DNA from: Aurelia coerulea
Taxonomy: Eukaryota > Cnidaria > Scyphozoa > Semaeostomeae > Ulmaridae
Direction of reading: 5' to 3'
Length of the DNA stretch: 64,000 nt
Assembly (NCBI GenBank): GCA_039566865.1
Contig: CM076948.1
Coordinates: 24,873,001 to 24,937,000 of the forward strand
The first letter of the stretch is position 1; every line of letters begins with the position of its first letter. Positions 1 through 15,200 of this stretch are shown here, piece by piece. The position numbers and the translations under genes were made by a program. The notes below the pieces were generated by a model. It searched no databases. It had not been told where the DNA came from and saw only the letters and a list, made by a program, of their open reading frames with translations.

Positions 1-328
1 CCTCATCAGGTTAATGAGGTTCAAATGATAGTAAACTTGTCAAGAGAAAATGAAGTCAGAACACATTCTATTGTTGAAATCTAATGAATTTATAATGTAT
101 AGATGGAATATGAAACTTGGTTTGATTCAATTCACTCAAAACATAGTATATTTTTTGAAACATTTGAAACCTTATCAGGTTAATAAGGTTCAAATGATAG
201 TAAACTTTCAAGAGAAAATGAAGTCAGAACACATTCTATTGTTGAAATCTTATAAATTTATAATGTATAGATGGAATATGAAACTTGGTTTGATTCAATT
301 CACTCAAAACATAGTATATTTTTTGAAA

Positions 329-364
329 CATTTGAAACCTCATCAGGTTAATGAGGTTCAAATG
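329..364. repeat. Hairpin-capable dyad of the monomer (example copy)
   Basis: Left arm CATTTGAAACCTCAT (329-343), loop CAGGTTA, right arm ATGAGGTTCAAATG (351-364). The arms pair over 14 bp with one unpaired A in the left arm. The inner eight base pairs, AACCTCAT/ATGAGGTT, are perfect. The same 36 bp recurs in almost every monomer of the array. It could be a protein-binding dyad or extrude as a cruciform; that is inference. It does not match the CENP-B box. Confidence 0.85.
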
Positions 365-3300
365 ATAGTAAACTTTCAAGAGAAAATGAAGTCAGAACAC
401 ATTCTATTGTTGAAATCTTATAAATTTATAATGTATAGATGGAATATGAAACTTGGTTTGATTCAATTCACTCAAAACATAGTATATTTTTTGAAACATT
501 TGAAACCTCATCAGGTTAATGAGGTTCAAATGATAGTAAACTTTCAAGAGAAAATGAAGTCAGAACACATTCTATTGTTGAAATCTTATAAATGTATAAT
601 GTATAGATGGAATATGAAACTTGGTTTGATTCAATTCACTCAAAAAATAGTATATTTTTTGAAACATTTGAAACCTCATCAGGTTAATGAGGTTCAAATG
701 ATAGTAAACTTTCAAGAGAAAATGAAGTCAGAACACATTCTATTGTTGAAATCTTATGAATTTATAATGTATAGATGGAATATGAAACTTGGTTTGATTC
801 AATTCACTCAAAACATAGTATATTTTTTGAAACATTTGAAACCTCATCAGGTTAATGAGGTTCAAATGATAGTAAACTTTCAAGAGAAAATGAAGTCAGA
901 ACACATTCTATTGTTGAAATCTTATAAATTTATAATGTATAGATGGAATATGAAACTTGGTTTGATTCAATTCACTCAAAACATAGTATATTTTTTGAAA
1001 CATTTGAAACCTCATCAGGTTAATGAGGTTCAAATGATAGTAAACTTTCAAGAGAAAATGAAGTCAGAACACATTCTATTGTTGAAATCTTATAAATTTA
1101 TAATGTATAGATGGAATATGAAACTTGGTTTGATTCAATTCACTCAAAACATAGTATATTTTTTGAAACATTTGAAACCTCATCAGGTTAATGAGGTTCA
1201 AATGATAGTAAACTTTCAAGAGAAAATGAAGTCAGAACACATTCTATTGTTGAAATCTTATAAATTTAGAATGTATAGATGGAATATGAAACTTGGTTTG
1301 ATTCAATTCACTCAAAACATAGTATATTTTTTGAAACATTTGAAACCTCATCAGGTTAATGAGGTTCAAATGATAGTAAACTTTCAAGAGAAAATGAAGT
1401 CAGAACACATTCTATTGTTGAAATCTTATAAATTTATAATGTATAGATGGAATATGAAACTTGGTTTGATTCAATTCACTCAAAACATAGTATATTTTTT
1501 GAAACATTTGAAACCTCATCAGGTTAATGAGGTTCAAATGATAGTAAACTTGTCAAGAGAAAATAGAGTCAGAACACATTCTATTGTTGAAATCTTATGA
1601 ATTTATAATGTATAGATGGAATATGAAACTTGGTTTGATTCAATTCACTCAAAACATAATATTTGAAACCTCATCAGGTTAATGAGGTTCAAATGATAGT
1701 AAACTTTCAAGAGAAAATGAAGTCAGAACACATTCTATTGTTGAAATCTTATAAATGTAGAATGTATAGATGGAATATGAAACTTGGTTTGATTCAATTC
1801 ACTCAAAACATAGTATATTTTTTGAAAAATTTGAAACCTCATCAGGTTAATGAGGTTCAAATGATAGTAAACTTTCAAGAGCAAATGAAGTAAAAACACA
1901 GTCTATGGTTGAAATCTTATGAATTTATAATGTATAGATGGAATATGAAACTTGGTTTGATTCAATTCACTCAAAAAATAGTATATTTTTTGAAACATTT
2001 GAAACCTCATCAGGTTAATGAGGTTCAAATGATAGTAAACTTTCAAGAGAAAATGAAGTCAGAACACATTCTATTGTTGAAATCTTATACATTTAGAATG
2101 TATAGATGGAATATGAAACTTGGTTTGATTCAATTCACTCAAAACATAGTATAGTTTTTGAAAAATTTGAAACCTCATCAGGTTAATGAGGTTCAAATGA
2201 TAGTAAACTTTCAAGAGCAAATGAAGTAAAAACACAGTCTATGGTTGAAATCTTATGAATTTATAATGTATAGATGGAATATGAAACTTGGTTTGATTCA
2301 ATTCACTCGAAAAATAGTATATTTTTTGAAACATTTGAAACCTCATCAGGTTAATGAGGTTCAAATGATAGTAAACTTTCAAGAGAAAATGAAGTCAGAA
2401 CACATTCTATTGTTGAAATCTTATAAATTTAGAATGTATAGATGGAATATGAAACTTGGTTTGATTCAATTCACTCAAAACATAGTATAGTTTTTGAAAC
2501 ATTTGAAACCTCATCAGGTTAATGAGGTTCAAATGATAGTAAACTTTCAAGAGCAAATGAAGTAAAAACACAGTCTATGGTTGAAATCTTATGAATTTAT
2601 AATGTATAGATGGAATATGAAACTTGGTTTGATTCAATTCACTCGAAAAATAGTATATTTTTTGAAACATTTGAAACCTCATCAGGTTAATGAGGTTCAA
2701 ATGATAGTAAACTTTCAAGAGAAAATGAAGTCAGAACACATTCTATTGTTGAAATCTTATAAATTTAGAATGTATAGATGGAATATGAAACTTGGTTTGA
2801 TTCAATTCACTCAAAAAATAGTATATTTTTTGAAACATTTGAAACCTCATCAGGTTAATGAGGTTCAAATGATAGTAAACTTGTCAAGAGAAAATAGAGT
2901 CAGAACACATTCTATTGTTGAAATCTTATGAATTTATAATGTATAGATGGAATATGAAACTTGGTTTGATTCAATTCACTCAAAACATAGTATATTTTTT
3001 GAAACATTTGAAACCTCATCAGGTTAATGAGGTTCAAATGATAGTAAACTTTCAAGAGAAAATGAAGTCAGAACACATTCTATTGTTGAAATCTTATAAA
3101 TTTATAATGTATAGATGGAATATGAAACTTGGTTTGATTCAATTCACTCAAAACATAGTATATTTTTTGAAACATTTGAAACCTCATCAGGTTAATGAGG
3201 TTCAAATGATAGTAAACTTTCAAGAGAAAATGAAGTCAGAACACATTCTATTGTTGAAATCTTATAAATTTATAATGTATAGATGGAATATGAAACTTGG

Positions 3301-4576
3301 TTTGATTCAATTCACTCAAAACTTAGTATATTTTTTGAAACATTTGAAACCTCATCAGGTTAATGAGGTTCAAATGATAGTAAACTTTCAAGAGAAAATG
3401 AAGTCAGAACACATTCTATTGTTGAAATCTTATAAATTTATAATGTATAGATGGAATATGAAACTTGGTTTGATTCAATTCACTCAAAACATAGTATATT
3501 TTTTGAAACATTTGAAACCTCATCAGGTTAATGAGGTTCAAATGATAGTAAACTTTCAAGAGAAAATGAAGTCAGAACACATTCTATTGTTGAAATCTTA
3601 TAAATTTAGAATGTATAGATGGAATATGAAACTTGGTTTGATTCAATTCACTCAAAACATAGTATAGTTTTTGAAACATTTGAAACCTCATCAGGTTAAT
3701 GAGGTTCAAATGATAGTAAACTTTCAAGAGCAAATGAAGTAAAAACACAGTCTATGGTTGAAATCTTATGAATTTATAATGTATAGATGGAATATGAAAC
3801 TTGGTTTGATTCAATTCACTCAAAAAATAGTATATTTTTTGAAACATTTGAAACCTCATCAGGTTAATGAGGTTCAAATGATAGTAAACTTGTCAAGAGA
3901 AAATGAAGTCAGAACACATTCTATTGTTGAAATCTTATGAATTTATAATGTATAGATGGAATATGAAACTTGGTTTGATTCAATTCACTCAAAACATAGT
4001 ATATTTTTTGAAACATTTGAAACCTCATCAGGTTAATGAGGTTCAAATGATAGTAAACTTGTCAAGAGAAAATAGAGTCAGAACACATTCTATTGTTGAA
4101 ATCTTATGAATTTATAATGTATAGATGGAATATGAAACTTGGTTTGATTCAATTCACTCAAAACATAGTATATTTTTTGAAACATTTGAAACCTCATCAG
4201 GTTAATGAGGTTCAAATGATAGTAAACTTTCAAGAGAAAATGAAGTCAGAACACATTCTATTGTTGAAATCTTATAAATTTATAATGTATAGATGGAATA
4301 TGAAACTTGGTTTGATTCAATTCACTCAAAACATAGTATATTTTTTGAAACATTTGAAACCTCATCAGGTTAATGAGGTTCAAATGATAGTAAACTTTCA
4401 AGAGAAAATGAAGTCAGAACACATTCTATTGTTGAAATCTTATAAATTTATAATGTATAGATGGAATATGAAACTTGGTTTGATTCAATTCACTCAAAAC
4501 ATAGTATAGTTTTTGAAACATTTGAAACCTCATCAGGTTAATGAGGTTCAAATGATAGTAAACTTGTCAAGAGAAA

Positions 4577-4865
4577 ATGAAGTCAGAACACATTCTATTG
4601 TTGAAATCTTATGAATTTATAATGAATAGATGGAATATAAAACTTGGTTTGATTCAATTCACTCAAAACATAGTATATTTTTTGAAACACTTGAAACCTC
4701 ATCAGGTTAATAAGGTTCAAATGATAGTAAACTTTCAAGAGAAAATGAAGTCAGAACACATTCTATGGTTGAAATCTTATGAATATATAATGAGTAGATC
4801 GAATATAAAATTTGGTTTGATTCAATTCATTCAAAACATGGTATATTTTTTGAAACATTTGAAAC
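4577..4865 (+). repeat. Island of divergent satellite monomers
   Basis: Two adjacent monomers carry many substitutions not found in their neighbours: ATGAATAGATGG, ATATAAAACTTGG, ATGAGTAGATCG, ATATAAAATTTGG and TTCATTCAAAACATGG. The same unusual variants return near 12003-12090, 21418-21515 and at the right edge of the array. They look like an older monomer class left inside a homogenised array. Confidence 0.75.
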
Positions 4866-7800
4866 CTCATCAGGTTAATGAGGTTCAAATGATAGTAAAC
4901 TTTCAAGAGAAAATGAAGTCAGAACACATTCTATTGTTGAAATCTTATAAATTTATAATGTATAGATGGAATATGAAACTTGGTTTGATTCAATTCACTC
5001 AAAACATAGTATATTTTTTGAAACATTTGAAACCTCATCAGGTTAATGAGGTTCAAATGATAGTAAACTTTCAAGAGAAAATGAAGTCAGAACACATTCT
5101 ATTGTTGAAATCTTATAAATTTATAATGTATAGATGGAATATGAAACTTGGTTTGATTCAATTCACTCAAAACATAGTATATTTTTTGAAACATTTGAAA
5201 CCTCATCAGGTTAATGAGGTTCAAATGATAGTAAACTTTCAAGAGAAAATGAAGTCAGAACACATTCTATTGTTGAAATCTTATAAATTTATAATGTATA
5301 GATGGAATATGAAACTTGGTTTGATTCAATTCACTCAAAACATAGTATATTTTTTGAAACATTTGAAACCTCATCAGGTTAATGAGGTTCAAATGATAGT
5401 AAACTTTCAAGAGAAAATGAAGTCAGAACACATTCTATTGTTGAAATCTTATAAATTATAGAATGTATAGATGGAATATGAAACTTGGTTTGATTCAATT
5501 CACTCAAAACATAGTATAGTTTTTGAAACATTTGAAACCTCATCAGGTTAATGAGGTTCAAATGATAGTAAACTTGTCAAGAGAAAATGAGAGTCAGAAC
5601 ACATTCTATTGTTGAAATCTTATGAATTTATAATGTATAGATGGAATATGAAACTTGGTTTGATTCAATTCACTCAAAACATAGTATATTTTTTGAAACA
5701 TTTGAAACCTCATCAGGTTAATGAGGTTCAAATGATAGTAAACTTTCAAGAGAAAATGAAGTCAGAACACATTCTATTGTTGAAATCTTATAAATTTATA
5801 ATGTATAGATGGAATATGAAACTTGGTTTGATTCAATTCACTCAAAACATAGTATATTTTTTGAAACATTTGAAACCTCATCAGGTTAATGAGGTTCAAA
5901 TGATAGTAAACTTGTCAAGAGAAAATGAAGTCAGAACACATTCTATTGTTGAAATCTTATGAATTTATAATGTATAGATGGAATATGAAACTTGGTTTGA
6001 TTCAATTCACTCAAAACATAGTATATTTTTTGAAACATTTGAAACCTCATCAGGTTAATGAGGTTCAAATGATAGTAAACTTTCAAGAGAAAATGAAGTC
6101 AGAACACATTCTATTGTTTAAATCTTATAAATTTATAATGTATAGATGGAATATGAAACTTGGTTTGATTCAATTCACTCAAAACATAGTATATTTTTTG
6201 AAACATTTGAAACCTCATCAGGTTAATGAGGTTCAAATGATAGTAAACTTTCAAGAGAAAATGAAGTCAGAACACATTCTATTGTTGAAATCTTATAAAT
6301 TTAGAATGTATAGATGGAATATGAAACTTGGTTTGATTCAATTCACTCAAAACATAGTATAGTTTTTGAAACATTTGAAACCTCATCAGGTTAATGAGGT
6401 TCAAATGATAGTAAACTTGTCAAGAGAAAATAGAGTCAGAACACATTCTATTGTTGAAATCTTATGAATTTATAATGTATAGATGGAATATGAAACTTGG
6501 TTTGATTCAATTCACTCAAAACATAGTATATTTTTTGAAACATTTGAAACCTCATCAGGTTAATGAGGTTCAAATGATAGTAAACTTTCAAGAGAAAATG
6601 AAGTCAGAACACATTCTATTGTTGAAATCTTATAAATTTATAATGTATAGATGGAATATGAAACTTGGTTTGATTCAATTCACTCAAAACATAGTATATT
6701 TTTTGAAACATTTGAAACCTCATCAGGTTAATGAGGTTCAAATGATAGTAAACTTTCAAGAGAAAATGAAGTCAGAACACATTCTATTGTTGAAATCTTA
6801 TAAATTTATAATGTATAGATGGAATATGAAACTTGGTTTGATTCAATTCACTCAAAACATAGTATATTTTTTGAAACATTTGAAACCTCATCAGGTTAAT
6901 GAGGTTCAAATGATAGTAAACTTTCAAGAGAAAATGAAGTCAGAACACATTCTATTGTTGAAATCTTATAAATTTATAATGTATAGATGGAATATGAAAC
7001 TTGGTTTGATTCAATTCACTCAAAACATAGTATATTTTTTGAAACATTTGAAACCTCATCAGGTTAATGAGGTTCAAATGATAGTAAACTTTCAAGAGAA
7101 AATGAAGTCAGAACACATTCTATTGTTGAAATCTTATAAATGTATAATGTATAGATGGAATATGAAACTTGGTTTGATTCAATTCACTCAAAAAATAGTA
7201 TATTTTTTGAAACATTTGAAACCTCATCAGGTTAATGAGGTTCAAATGATAGTAAACTTTCAAGAGAAAATAGAGTCAGAAAAAATTCTATTGTTGAAAT
7301 CTTATAAATTTATAATGTATAGATGGAATATGAAACTTGGTTTGATTCAATTCACTCAAAACATAGTATATTTTTTGAAACATTTGAAACCTCATCAGGT
7401 TAATGAGGTTCAAATGATAGTAAACTTTCAAGAGAAAATGAAGTCAGAACACATTCTATTGTTGAAATCTTATAAATTTATAATGTATAGATGGAATATG
7501 AAACTTGGTTTGATTCAATTCACTCAAAACATAGTATATTTTTTGAAACATTTGAAACCTCATCAGGTTAATGAGGTTCAAATGATAGTAAACTTTCAAG
7601 AGAAAATGAAGTCAGAACACATTCTATTGTTGAAATCTTATAAATTTATAATGTATAGATGGAATATGAAACTTGGTTTGATTCAATTCACTCAAAACAT
7701 AGTATATTTTTTGAAACATTTGAAACCTCATCAGGTTAATGAGGTTCAAATGATAGTAAACTTTCAAGAGAAAATGAAGTCAGAACACATTCTATTGTTG

Positions 7801-10800
7801 AAATCTTATAAATGTATAATGTATAGATGGAATATGAAACTTGGTTTGATTCAATTCACTCAAAAAATAGTATATTTTATGAAACATTTGAAACCTCATC
7901 AGGTTAATGAGGTTCAAATGATAGTAAACTTGTCAAGAGAAAATAGAGTCAGAAAACATTCTATTGTTGAAATCTTATGAATTTATAATGTATAGATGGA
8001 ATATGAAACTTGGTTTGATTCAATTCACTCAAAACATAGTATATTTTTTGAAACATTTGAAACCTCATCAGGTTAATGAGGTTCAAATGATAGTAAACTT
8101 GTCAAGAGAAAATGAAGTCAGAACACATTCTATTGTTGAAATCTTATGAATTTATAATGTATAGATGGAATATGAAACTTGGTTTGATTCAATTCACTCA
8201 AAACATAGTATATTTTTTGAAACATTTGAAACCTCATCAGGTTAATGAGGTTCAAATGATAGTAAACTTTCAAGAGAAAATGAAGTCAGAACACATTCTA
8301 TTGTTGAAATCTTATAAATTTATAATGTATAGATGGAATATGAAACTTGGTTTGATTCAATTCACTCAAAACATAGTATAGTTTTTGAAACATTTGAAAC
8401 CTCATCAGGTTAATGAGGTTCAAATGATAGTAAACTTTCAAGAGAAAATGAAGTCAGAACACATTCTATTGTTGAAATCTTATAAATTTATAATGTATAG
8501 ATCGAATATGAAACTTGGTTTGATTCAATTCACTCAAAACATAGTATATTTTTTGAAACATTTGAAACCTCATCAGGTTAATGAGGTTCAAATGATAGTA
8601 AACTTTCAAGAGAAAATGAAGTCAGAACACATTCTATTGTTGAAATCTTATAAATTTATAATGTATAGATGGAATATGAAACTTGGTTTGATTCAATTCA
8701 CTCAAAACATAGTATATTTTTTGAAACATTTGAAACCTCATCAGGTTAATGAGGTTCAAATGATAGTAAACTTTCAAGAGAAAATGAAGTCAGAACACAT
8801 TCTATTGTTGAAATCTTATAAATTTATAATGTATAGATGGAATATGAAACTTGGTTTGATTCAATTCACTCAAAACATAGTATATTTTTTGAAACATTTG
8901 AAACCTCATCAGGTTAATGAGGTTCAAATGATAGTAAACTTTCAAGAGAAAATGAAGTCAGAACACATTCTATTGTTGAAATCTTATAAATTTATAATGT
9001 ATAGATGGAATATGAAACTTGGTTTGATTCAATTCACTCAAAACATAGTATATTTTTTGAAACATTTGAAACCTCATCAGGTTAATGAGGTTCAAATGAT
9101 AGTAAACTTTCAAGAGAAAATGAAGTCAGAACACATTCTATTGTTGAAATCTTATAAATTTATAATGTATAGATGGAATATGAAACTTGGTTTGATTCAA
9201 TTCACTCAAAACATAGTATAGTTTTTGAAACATTTGAAACCTCATCAGGTTAATGAGGTTCAAATGATAGTAAACTTGTCAAGAGAAAATGAAGTCAGAA
9301 CACATTCTATTGTTGAAATCTTATGAATTTATAATGTATAGATGGAATATGAAACTTGGTTTGATTCAATTCACTCAAAACATAGTATATTTTTTGAAAC
9401 ATTTGAAACCTCATCAGGTTAATGAGGTTCAAATGATAGTAAACTTTCAAGAGAAAATGAAGTCAGAACACATTCTATTGTTGAAATCTTATAAATATAG
9501 AATGTATGGATGGAATATGAAACTTGGTTTGATTCAATTCACTCAAAACATAGTATATTTTTTGAAACATTTGAAACCTCATCAGGTTAATGAGGTTCAA
9601 ATGATAGTAAACTTGTCAAGAAAAAATAGAGTCAGAACACATTCTATTGTTGAAATCTTATGAATTTATAATGTATAGATGGAATATGAAACTTGGTTTG
9701 ATTCAATTCACTCAAAACATAGTATATTTTTTGAAACATTTGAAACCTCATCAGGTTAATGAGGTTCAAATGATGGTAAACTTTCAAGAGAAAATGAAGT
9801 CAGAACACATTCTATTGTTGAAATCTTATAAATTTATAATGTATAGATGGAATATGAAACTTGGTTTGATTCAATTCACTCAAAACATAGTATATTTTTT
9901 GAAACATTTGAAACCTCATCAGGTTAATGAGGTTCAAATGATAGTAAACTTTCAAGAGAAAATGAAGTCAGAACACATTCTATTGTTGAAATCTTATAAA
10001 TTTAGAATGTATAGATGGAATATGAAACTTGGTTTGATTCAATTCACTCAAAACATAGTATAGTTTTTGAAACATTTGAAACCTCATCAGGTTAATGAGG
10101 TTCAAATGATAGTAAACTTGTCAAGAGAAAATGAGAGTCAGAACACATTCTATTGTTGAAATCTTATGAATTTATAATGTATAGATGGAATATGAAACTT
10201 GGTTTGATTCAATTCACTCAAAACATAGTATATTTTTTGAAACATTTGAAACCTCATCAGGTTAATGAGGTTCAAATGATAGTAAACTTTCAAGAGAAAA
10301 TGAAGTCAGAACACATTCTATTGTTGAAATCTTATAAATTTATAATGTATAGATGGAATATGAAACTTGGTTTGATTCAATTCACTCAAAACATAGTATA
10401 TTTTTTGAAACATTTGAAACCTCATCAGGTTAATGAGGTTCAAATGATAGTAAACTTTCAAGAGAAAATGAAGTCAGAACACATTCTATTGTTGAAATCT
10501 TATAAATTTATAATGTATAGATGGAATATGAAACTTGGTTTGATTCAATTCACTCAAAACATAGTATATTTTTTGAAACATTTGAAACCTCATCAGGTTA
10601 ATGAGGTTCAAATGATAGTAAACTTTCAAGAGAAAATGAAGTCAGAACACATTCTATTGTTGAAATCTTATAAATTTATAATGTATAGATGGAATATGAA
10701 ACTTGGTTTGATTCAATTCACTCAAAACATAGTATATTTTTTGAAACATTTGAAACCTCATCAGGTTAATGAGGTTCAAATGATAGTAAACTTTCAAGAG

Positions 10801-11499
10801 AAAATGAAGTCAGAACACATTCTATTGTTGAAATCTTATAAATGTATAATGTATAGATGGAATATGAAACTTGGTTTGATTCAATTCACTCAAAAAATAG
10901 TATATTTTATGAAACATTTGAAACCTCATCAGGTTAATGAGGTTCAAATGATAGTAAACTTGTCAAGAGAAAATAGAGTCAGAAAAAATTCTATTGTTGA
11001 AATATTATAAATTTATAATGTATAGATGGAATATGAAACTTGGTTTGATTCAATTCACTCAAAACATAGTATATTTTTTGAAACATTTGAAACCTCATCA
11101 GGTTAATGAGGTTCAAATGATAGTAAACTTTCAAGAGAAAATGAAGTCAGAACACATTCTATTGTTGAAATCTTATAAATTTATAATGTATAGATGGAAT
11201 ATGAAACTTGGTTTGATTCAATTCACTCAAAACATAGTATATTTTTTGAAACATTTGAAACCTCATCAGGTTAATGAGGTTCAAATGATAGTAAACTTTC
11301 AAGAGAAAATGAAGTCAGAACACATTCTATTGTTGAAATCTTATAAATTTATAATGTATAGATGGAATATGAAACTTGGTTTGATTCAATTCACTCAAAA
11401 CATAGTATATTTTTTGAAACATTTGAAACCTCATCAGGTTAATGAGGTTCAAATGATAGTAAACTTTCAAGAGAAAATGAAGTCAGAACACATTCTATT

Positions 11500-12215
11500 G
11501 TTGAAATCTTATGAATTTATAGCAAATAGATGAAATATGAAACTTGGTTTGATTCAATTCACTCAAAACATAGTATATTTTTTGAAACATTTGAAACCTC
11601 ATCAGGTTAATGAGGTTTAAATGATCGTAAACTTTCAAGAGAAAATGAAGTCAGAAACACATTCTATTGTTGAAATCTTATGAATTTATAGCAAATAGAT
11701 GGAATATGAAACTTGGTTTGATTCAATTCACTCAAAACATAGTATATTTTTTGAAACATTTGAAACCTCATCAGGTTAATGAGTTTTAAATGATAGTAAA
11801 CTTTCAAGAGAAAATGAAGTCAGAACACATTCTATTGTTGAAATCTTATGAATTTATAATGTATAGATGGAATATGAAACTTGGTTTGATTCAATTCACT
11901 CAAAACATAGTATATTTTTTGAAACATTTGAAACCTCATCAGGTTAATGAGGTTCAAATGATAGTAAACTTTCAAGAGAAAATGAAGTCAGAACACATTC
12001 TATGGTTGAAATCTTATAAATTTATAATGAATAGATCGAATATGAAACTTGGTTTGATTCAATTCATTCAAAACATGGTATATTTTTTGAAACATTTGAA
12101 ACCTCATCAGGTTAATGAGGTTCAAATGATAGTAAACTTTCAAGAGAAAATGAAGTCAGAACACATTCTATTGTTGAAATCTTATGAATTTATAGCAAAT
12201 AGATGAAATATGAAA
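11500..12215 (+). repeat. Island of divergent satellite monomers at the edge of the uniform core
   Basis: About four monomers here have TATAGCAAATAGATG in place of TATAATGTATAGATG. Others carry AATGAATAGATCG and TTCATTCAAAACATGG (12026-12077), GAGGTTTAAATGATCG (11613-11627) and an extra A in GTCAGAAACAC (11651-11661). The island separates the variable block on its left from the very uniform block on its right. Confidence 0.75.
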
Positions 12216-15200
12216 CTTGGTTTGATTCAATTCACTCAAAACATAGTATATTTTTTGAAACATTTGAAACCTCATCAGGTTAATGAGGTTCAAATGATAG
12301 TAAACTTTCAAGAGAAAATGAAGTCAGAACACATTCTATTGTTGAAATCTTATAAATTTATAATGTATAGATGGAATATGAAACTTGGTTTGATTCAATT
12401 CACTCAAAACATAGTATATTTTTTGAAACATTTGAAACCTCATCAGGTTAATGAGGTTCAAATGATAGTAAACTTTCAAGAGAAAATGAAGTCAGAACAC
12501 ATTCTATTGTTGAAATCTTATAAATTTATAATGTATAGATGGAATATGAAACTTGGTTTGATTCAATTCACTCAAAACATAGTATATTTTTTGAAACATT
12601 TGAAACCTCATCAGGTTAATGAGGTTCAAATGATAGTAAACTTTCAAGAGAAAATGAAGTCAGAACACATTCTATTGTTGAAATCTTATAAATTTATAAT
12701 GTATAGATGGAATATGAAACTTGGTTTGATTCAATTCACTCAAAACATAGTATATTTTTTGAAACATTTGAAACCTCATCAGGTTAATGAGGTTCAAATG
12801 ATAGTAAACTTTCAAGAGAAAATGAAGTCAGAACACATTCTATTGTTGAAATCTTATAAATTTAGAATGTATAGATGGAATATGAAACTTGGTTTGATTC
12901 AATTCACTCAAAACATAGTATATTTTTTGAAACATTTGAAACCTCATCAGGTTAATGAGGTTCAAATGATAGTAAACTTTCAAGAGAAAATGAAGTCAGA
13001 ACACATTCTATTGTTGAAATCTTATAAATTTAGAATGTATAGATGGAATATGAAACTTGGTTTGATTCAATTCACTCAAAACATAGTATATTTTTTGAAA
13101 CATTTGAAACCTCATCAGGTTAATGAGGTTCAAATGATAGTAAACTTGTCAAGAGAAAATGAAGTCAGAACACATTCTATTGTTGAAATCTTATAAATTT
13201 ATAATGTATAGATGGAATATGAAACTTGGTTTGATTCAATTCACTCAAAACATAGTATATTTTTTGAAACATTTGAAACCTCATCAGGTTAATGAGGTTC
13301 AAATGATAGTAAACTTTCAAGAGAAAATGAAGTCAGAACACATTCTATTGTTGAAATCTTATAAATTTATAATGTATAGATGGAATATGAAACTTGGTTT
13401 GATTCAATTCACTCAAAACATAGTATAGTTTTTGAAACATTTGAAACCTCATCAGGTTAATGAGGTTCAAATGATAGTAAACTTTCAAGAGAAAATGAAG
13501 TAAGAACACATTCTATGGTTGAAATCTTATGAATTTATAATGTATAGATGGAATATGAAACTTGGTTTGATTCAATTCACTCAAAACATAGTATATTTTT
13601 TGAAACATTTGAAACCTCATCAGGTTAATGAGGTTCAAATGATAGTAAACTTTCAAGAGAAAATGAAGTCAGAACACATTCTATTGTTGAAATCTTATAA
13701 ATTTATAATGTATAGATGGAATATGAAACTTGGTTTGATTCAATTCACTCAAAACATAGTATATTTTTTGAAACATTTGAAACCTCATCAGGTTAATGAG
13801 GTTCAAATGATAGTAAACTTTCAAGAGCAAATGAAGTCAGAACACATTCTATTGTTGAAATCTTATGAATTTATAATGTATAGATGGAATATGAAACTTG
13901 GTTTGATTCAATTCACTCAAAACATAGTATATTTTTTGAAACATTTGAAACCTCATCAGGTTAATGAGGTTCAAATGATAGTAAACTTTCAAGAGAAAAT
14001 GAAGTCAGAACACATTCTATTGTTGAAATCTTATAAATTTATAATGTATAGATGGAATATGAAACTTGGTTTGATTCAATTCACTCAAAACATAGTATAT
14101 TTTTTGAAACATTTGAAACCTCATCAGGTTAATGAGGTTCAAATGATAGTAAACTTGTCAAGAGAAAATGAGAGTCAGAACACATTCTATTGTTGAAATC
14201 TTATGAATTTATAATGTATAGATGGAATATGAAACTTGGTTTGATTCAATTCACTCAAAACATAGTATATTTTTTGAAACATTTGAAACCTCATCAGGTT
14301 AATGAGGTTCAAATGATAGTAAACTTTCAAGAGAAAATGAAGTAAGAACACATTCTATTGTTGAAATCTTATGAATTTATAATGTATAGATGGAATATGA
14401 AACTTGGTTTGATTCAATTCACTCAAAACATAGTATATTTTTTGAAACATTTGAAACCTCATCAGGTTAATGAGGTTCAAATGATAGTAAACTTGTCAAG
14501 AGAAAATGAAGTCAGAACACATTCTATTGTTGAAATCTTATGAATTTATAATGTATAGATGGAATATGAAACTTGGTTTGATTCAATTCACTCAAAACAT
14601 AGTATATTTTTTGAAACATTTGAAACCTCATCAGGTTAATGAGGTTCAAATGATAGTAAACTTTCAAGAGAAAATGAAGTCAGAACACATTCTATTGTTG
14701 AAATCTTATAAATTTATAATGTATAGATGGAATATGAAACTTGGTTTGATTCAATTCACTCAAAACATAGTATATTTTTTGAAACATTTGAAACCTCATC
14801 AGGTTAATGAGGTTCAAATGATAGTAAACTTTCAAGAGAAAATGAAGTCAGAACACATTCTATTGTTGAAATCTTATGAATTTATAATGTATAGATGGAA
14901 TATGAAACTTGGTTTGATTCAATTCACTCAAAACATAGTATATTTTTTGAAACATTTGAAACCTCATCAGGTTAATGAGGTTCAAATGATAGTAAACTTT
15001 CAAGAGAAAATGAAGTCAGAACACATTCTATTGTTGAAATCTTATAAATTTATAATGTATAGATGGAATATGAAACTTGGTTTGATTCAATTCACTCAAA
15101 ACATAGTATATTTTTTGAAACATTTGAAACCTCATCAGGTTAATGAGGTTCAAATGATAGTAAACTTTCAAGAGAAAATGAAGTCAGAACACATTCTATT

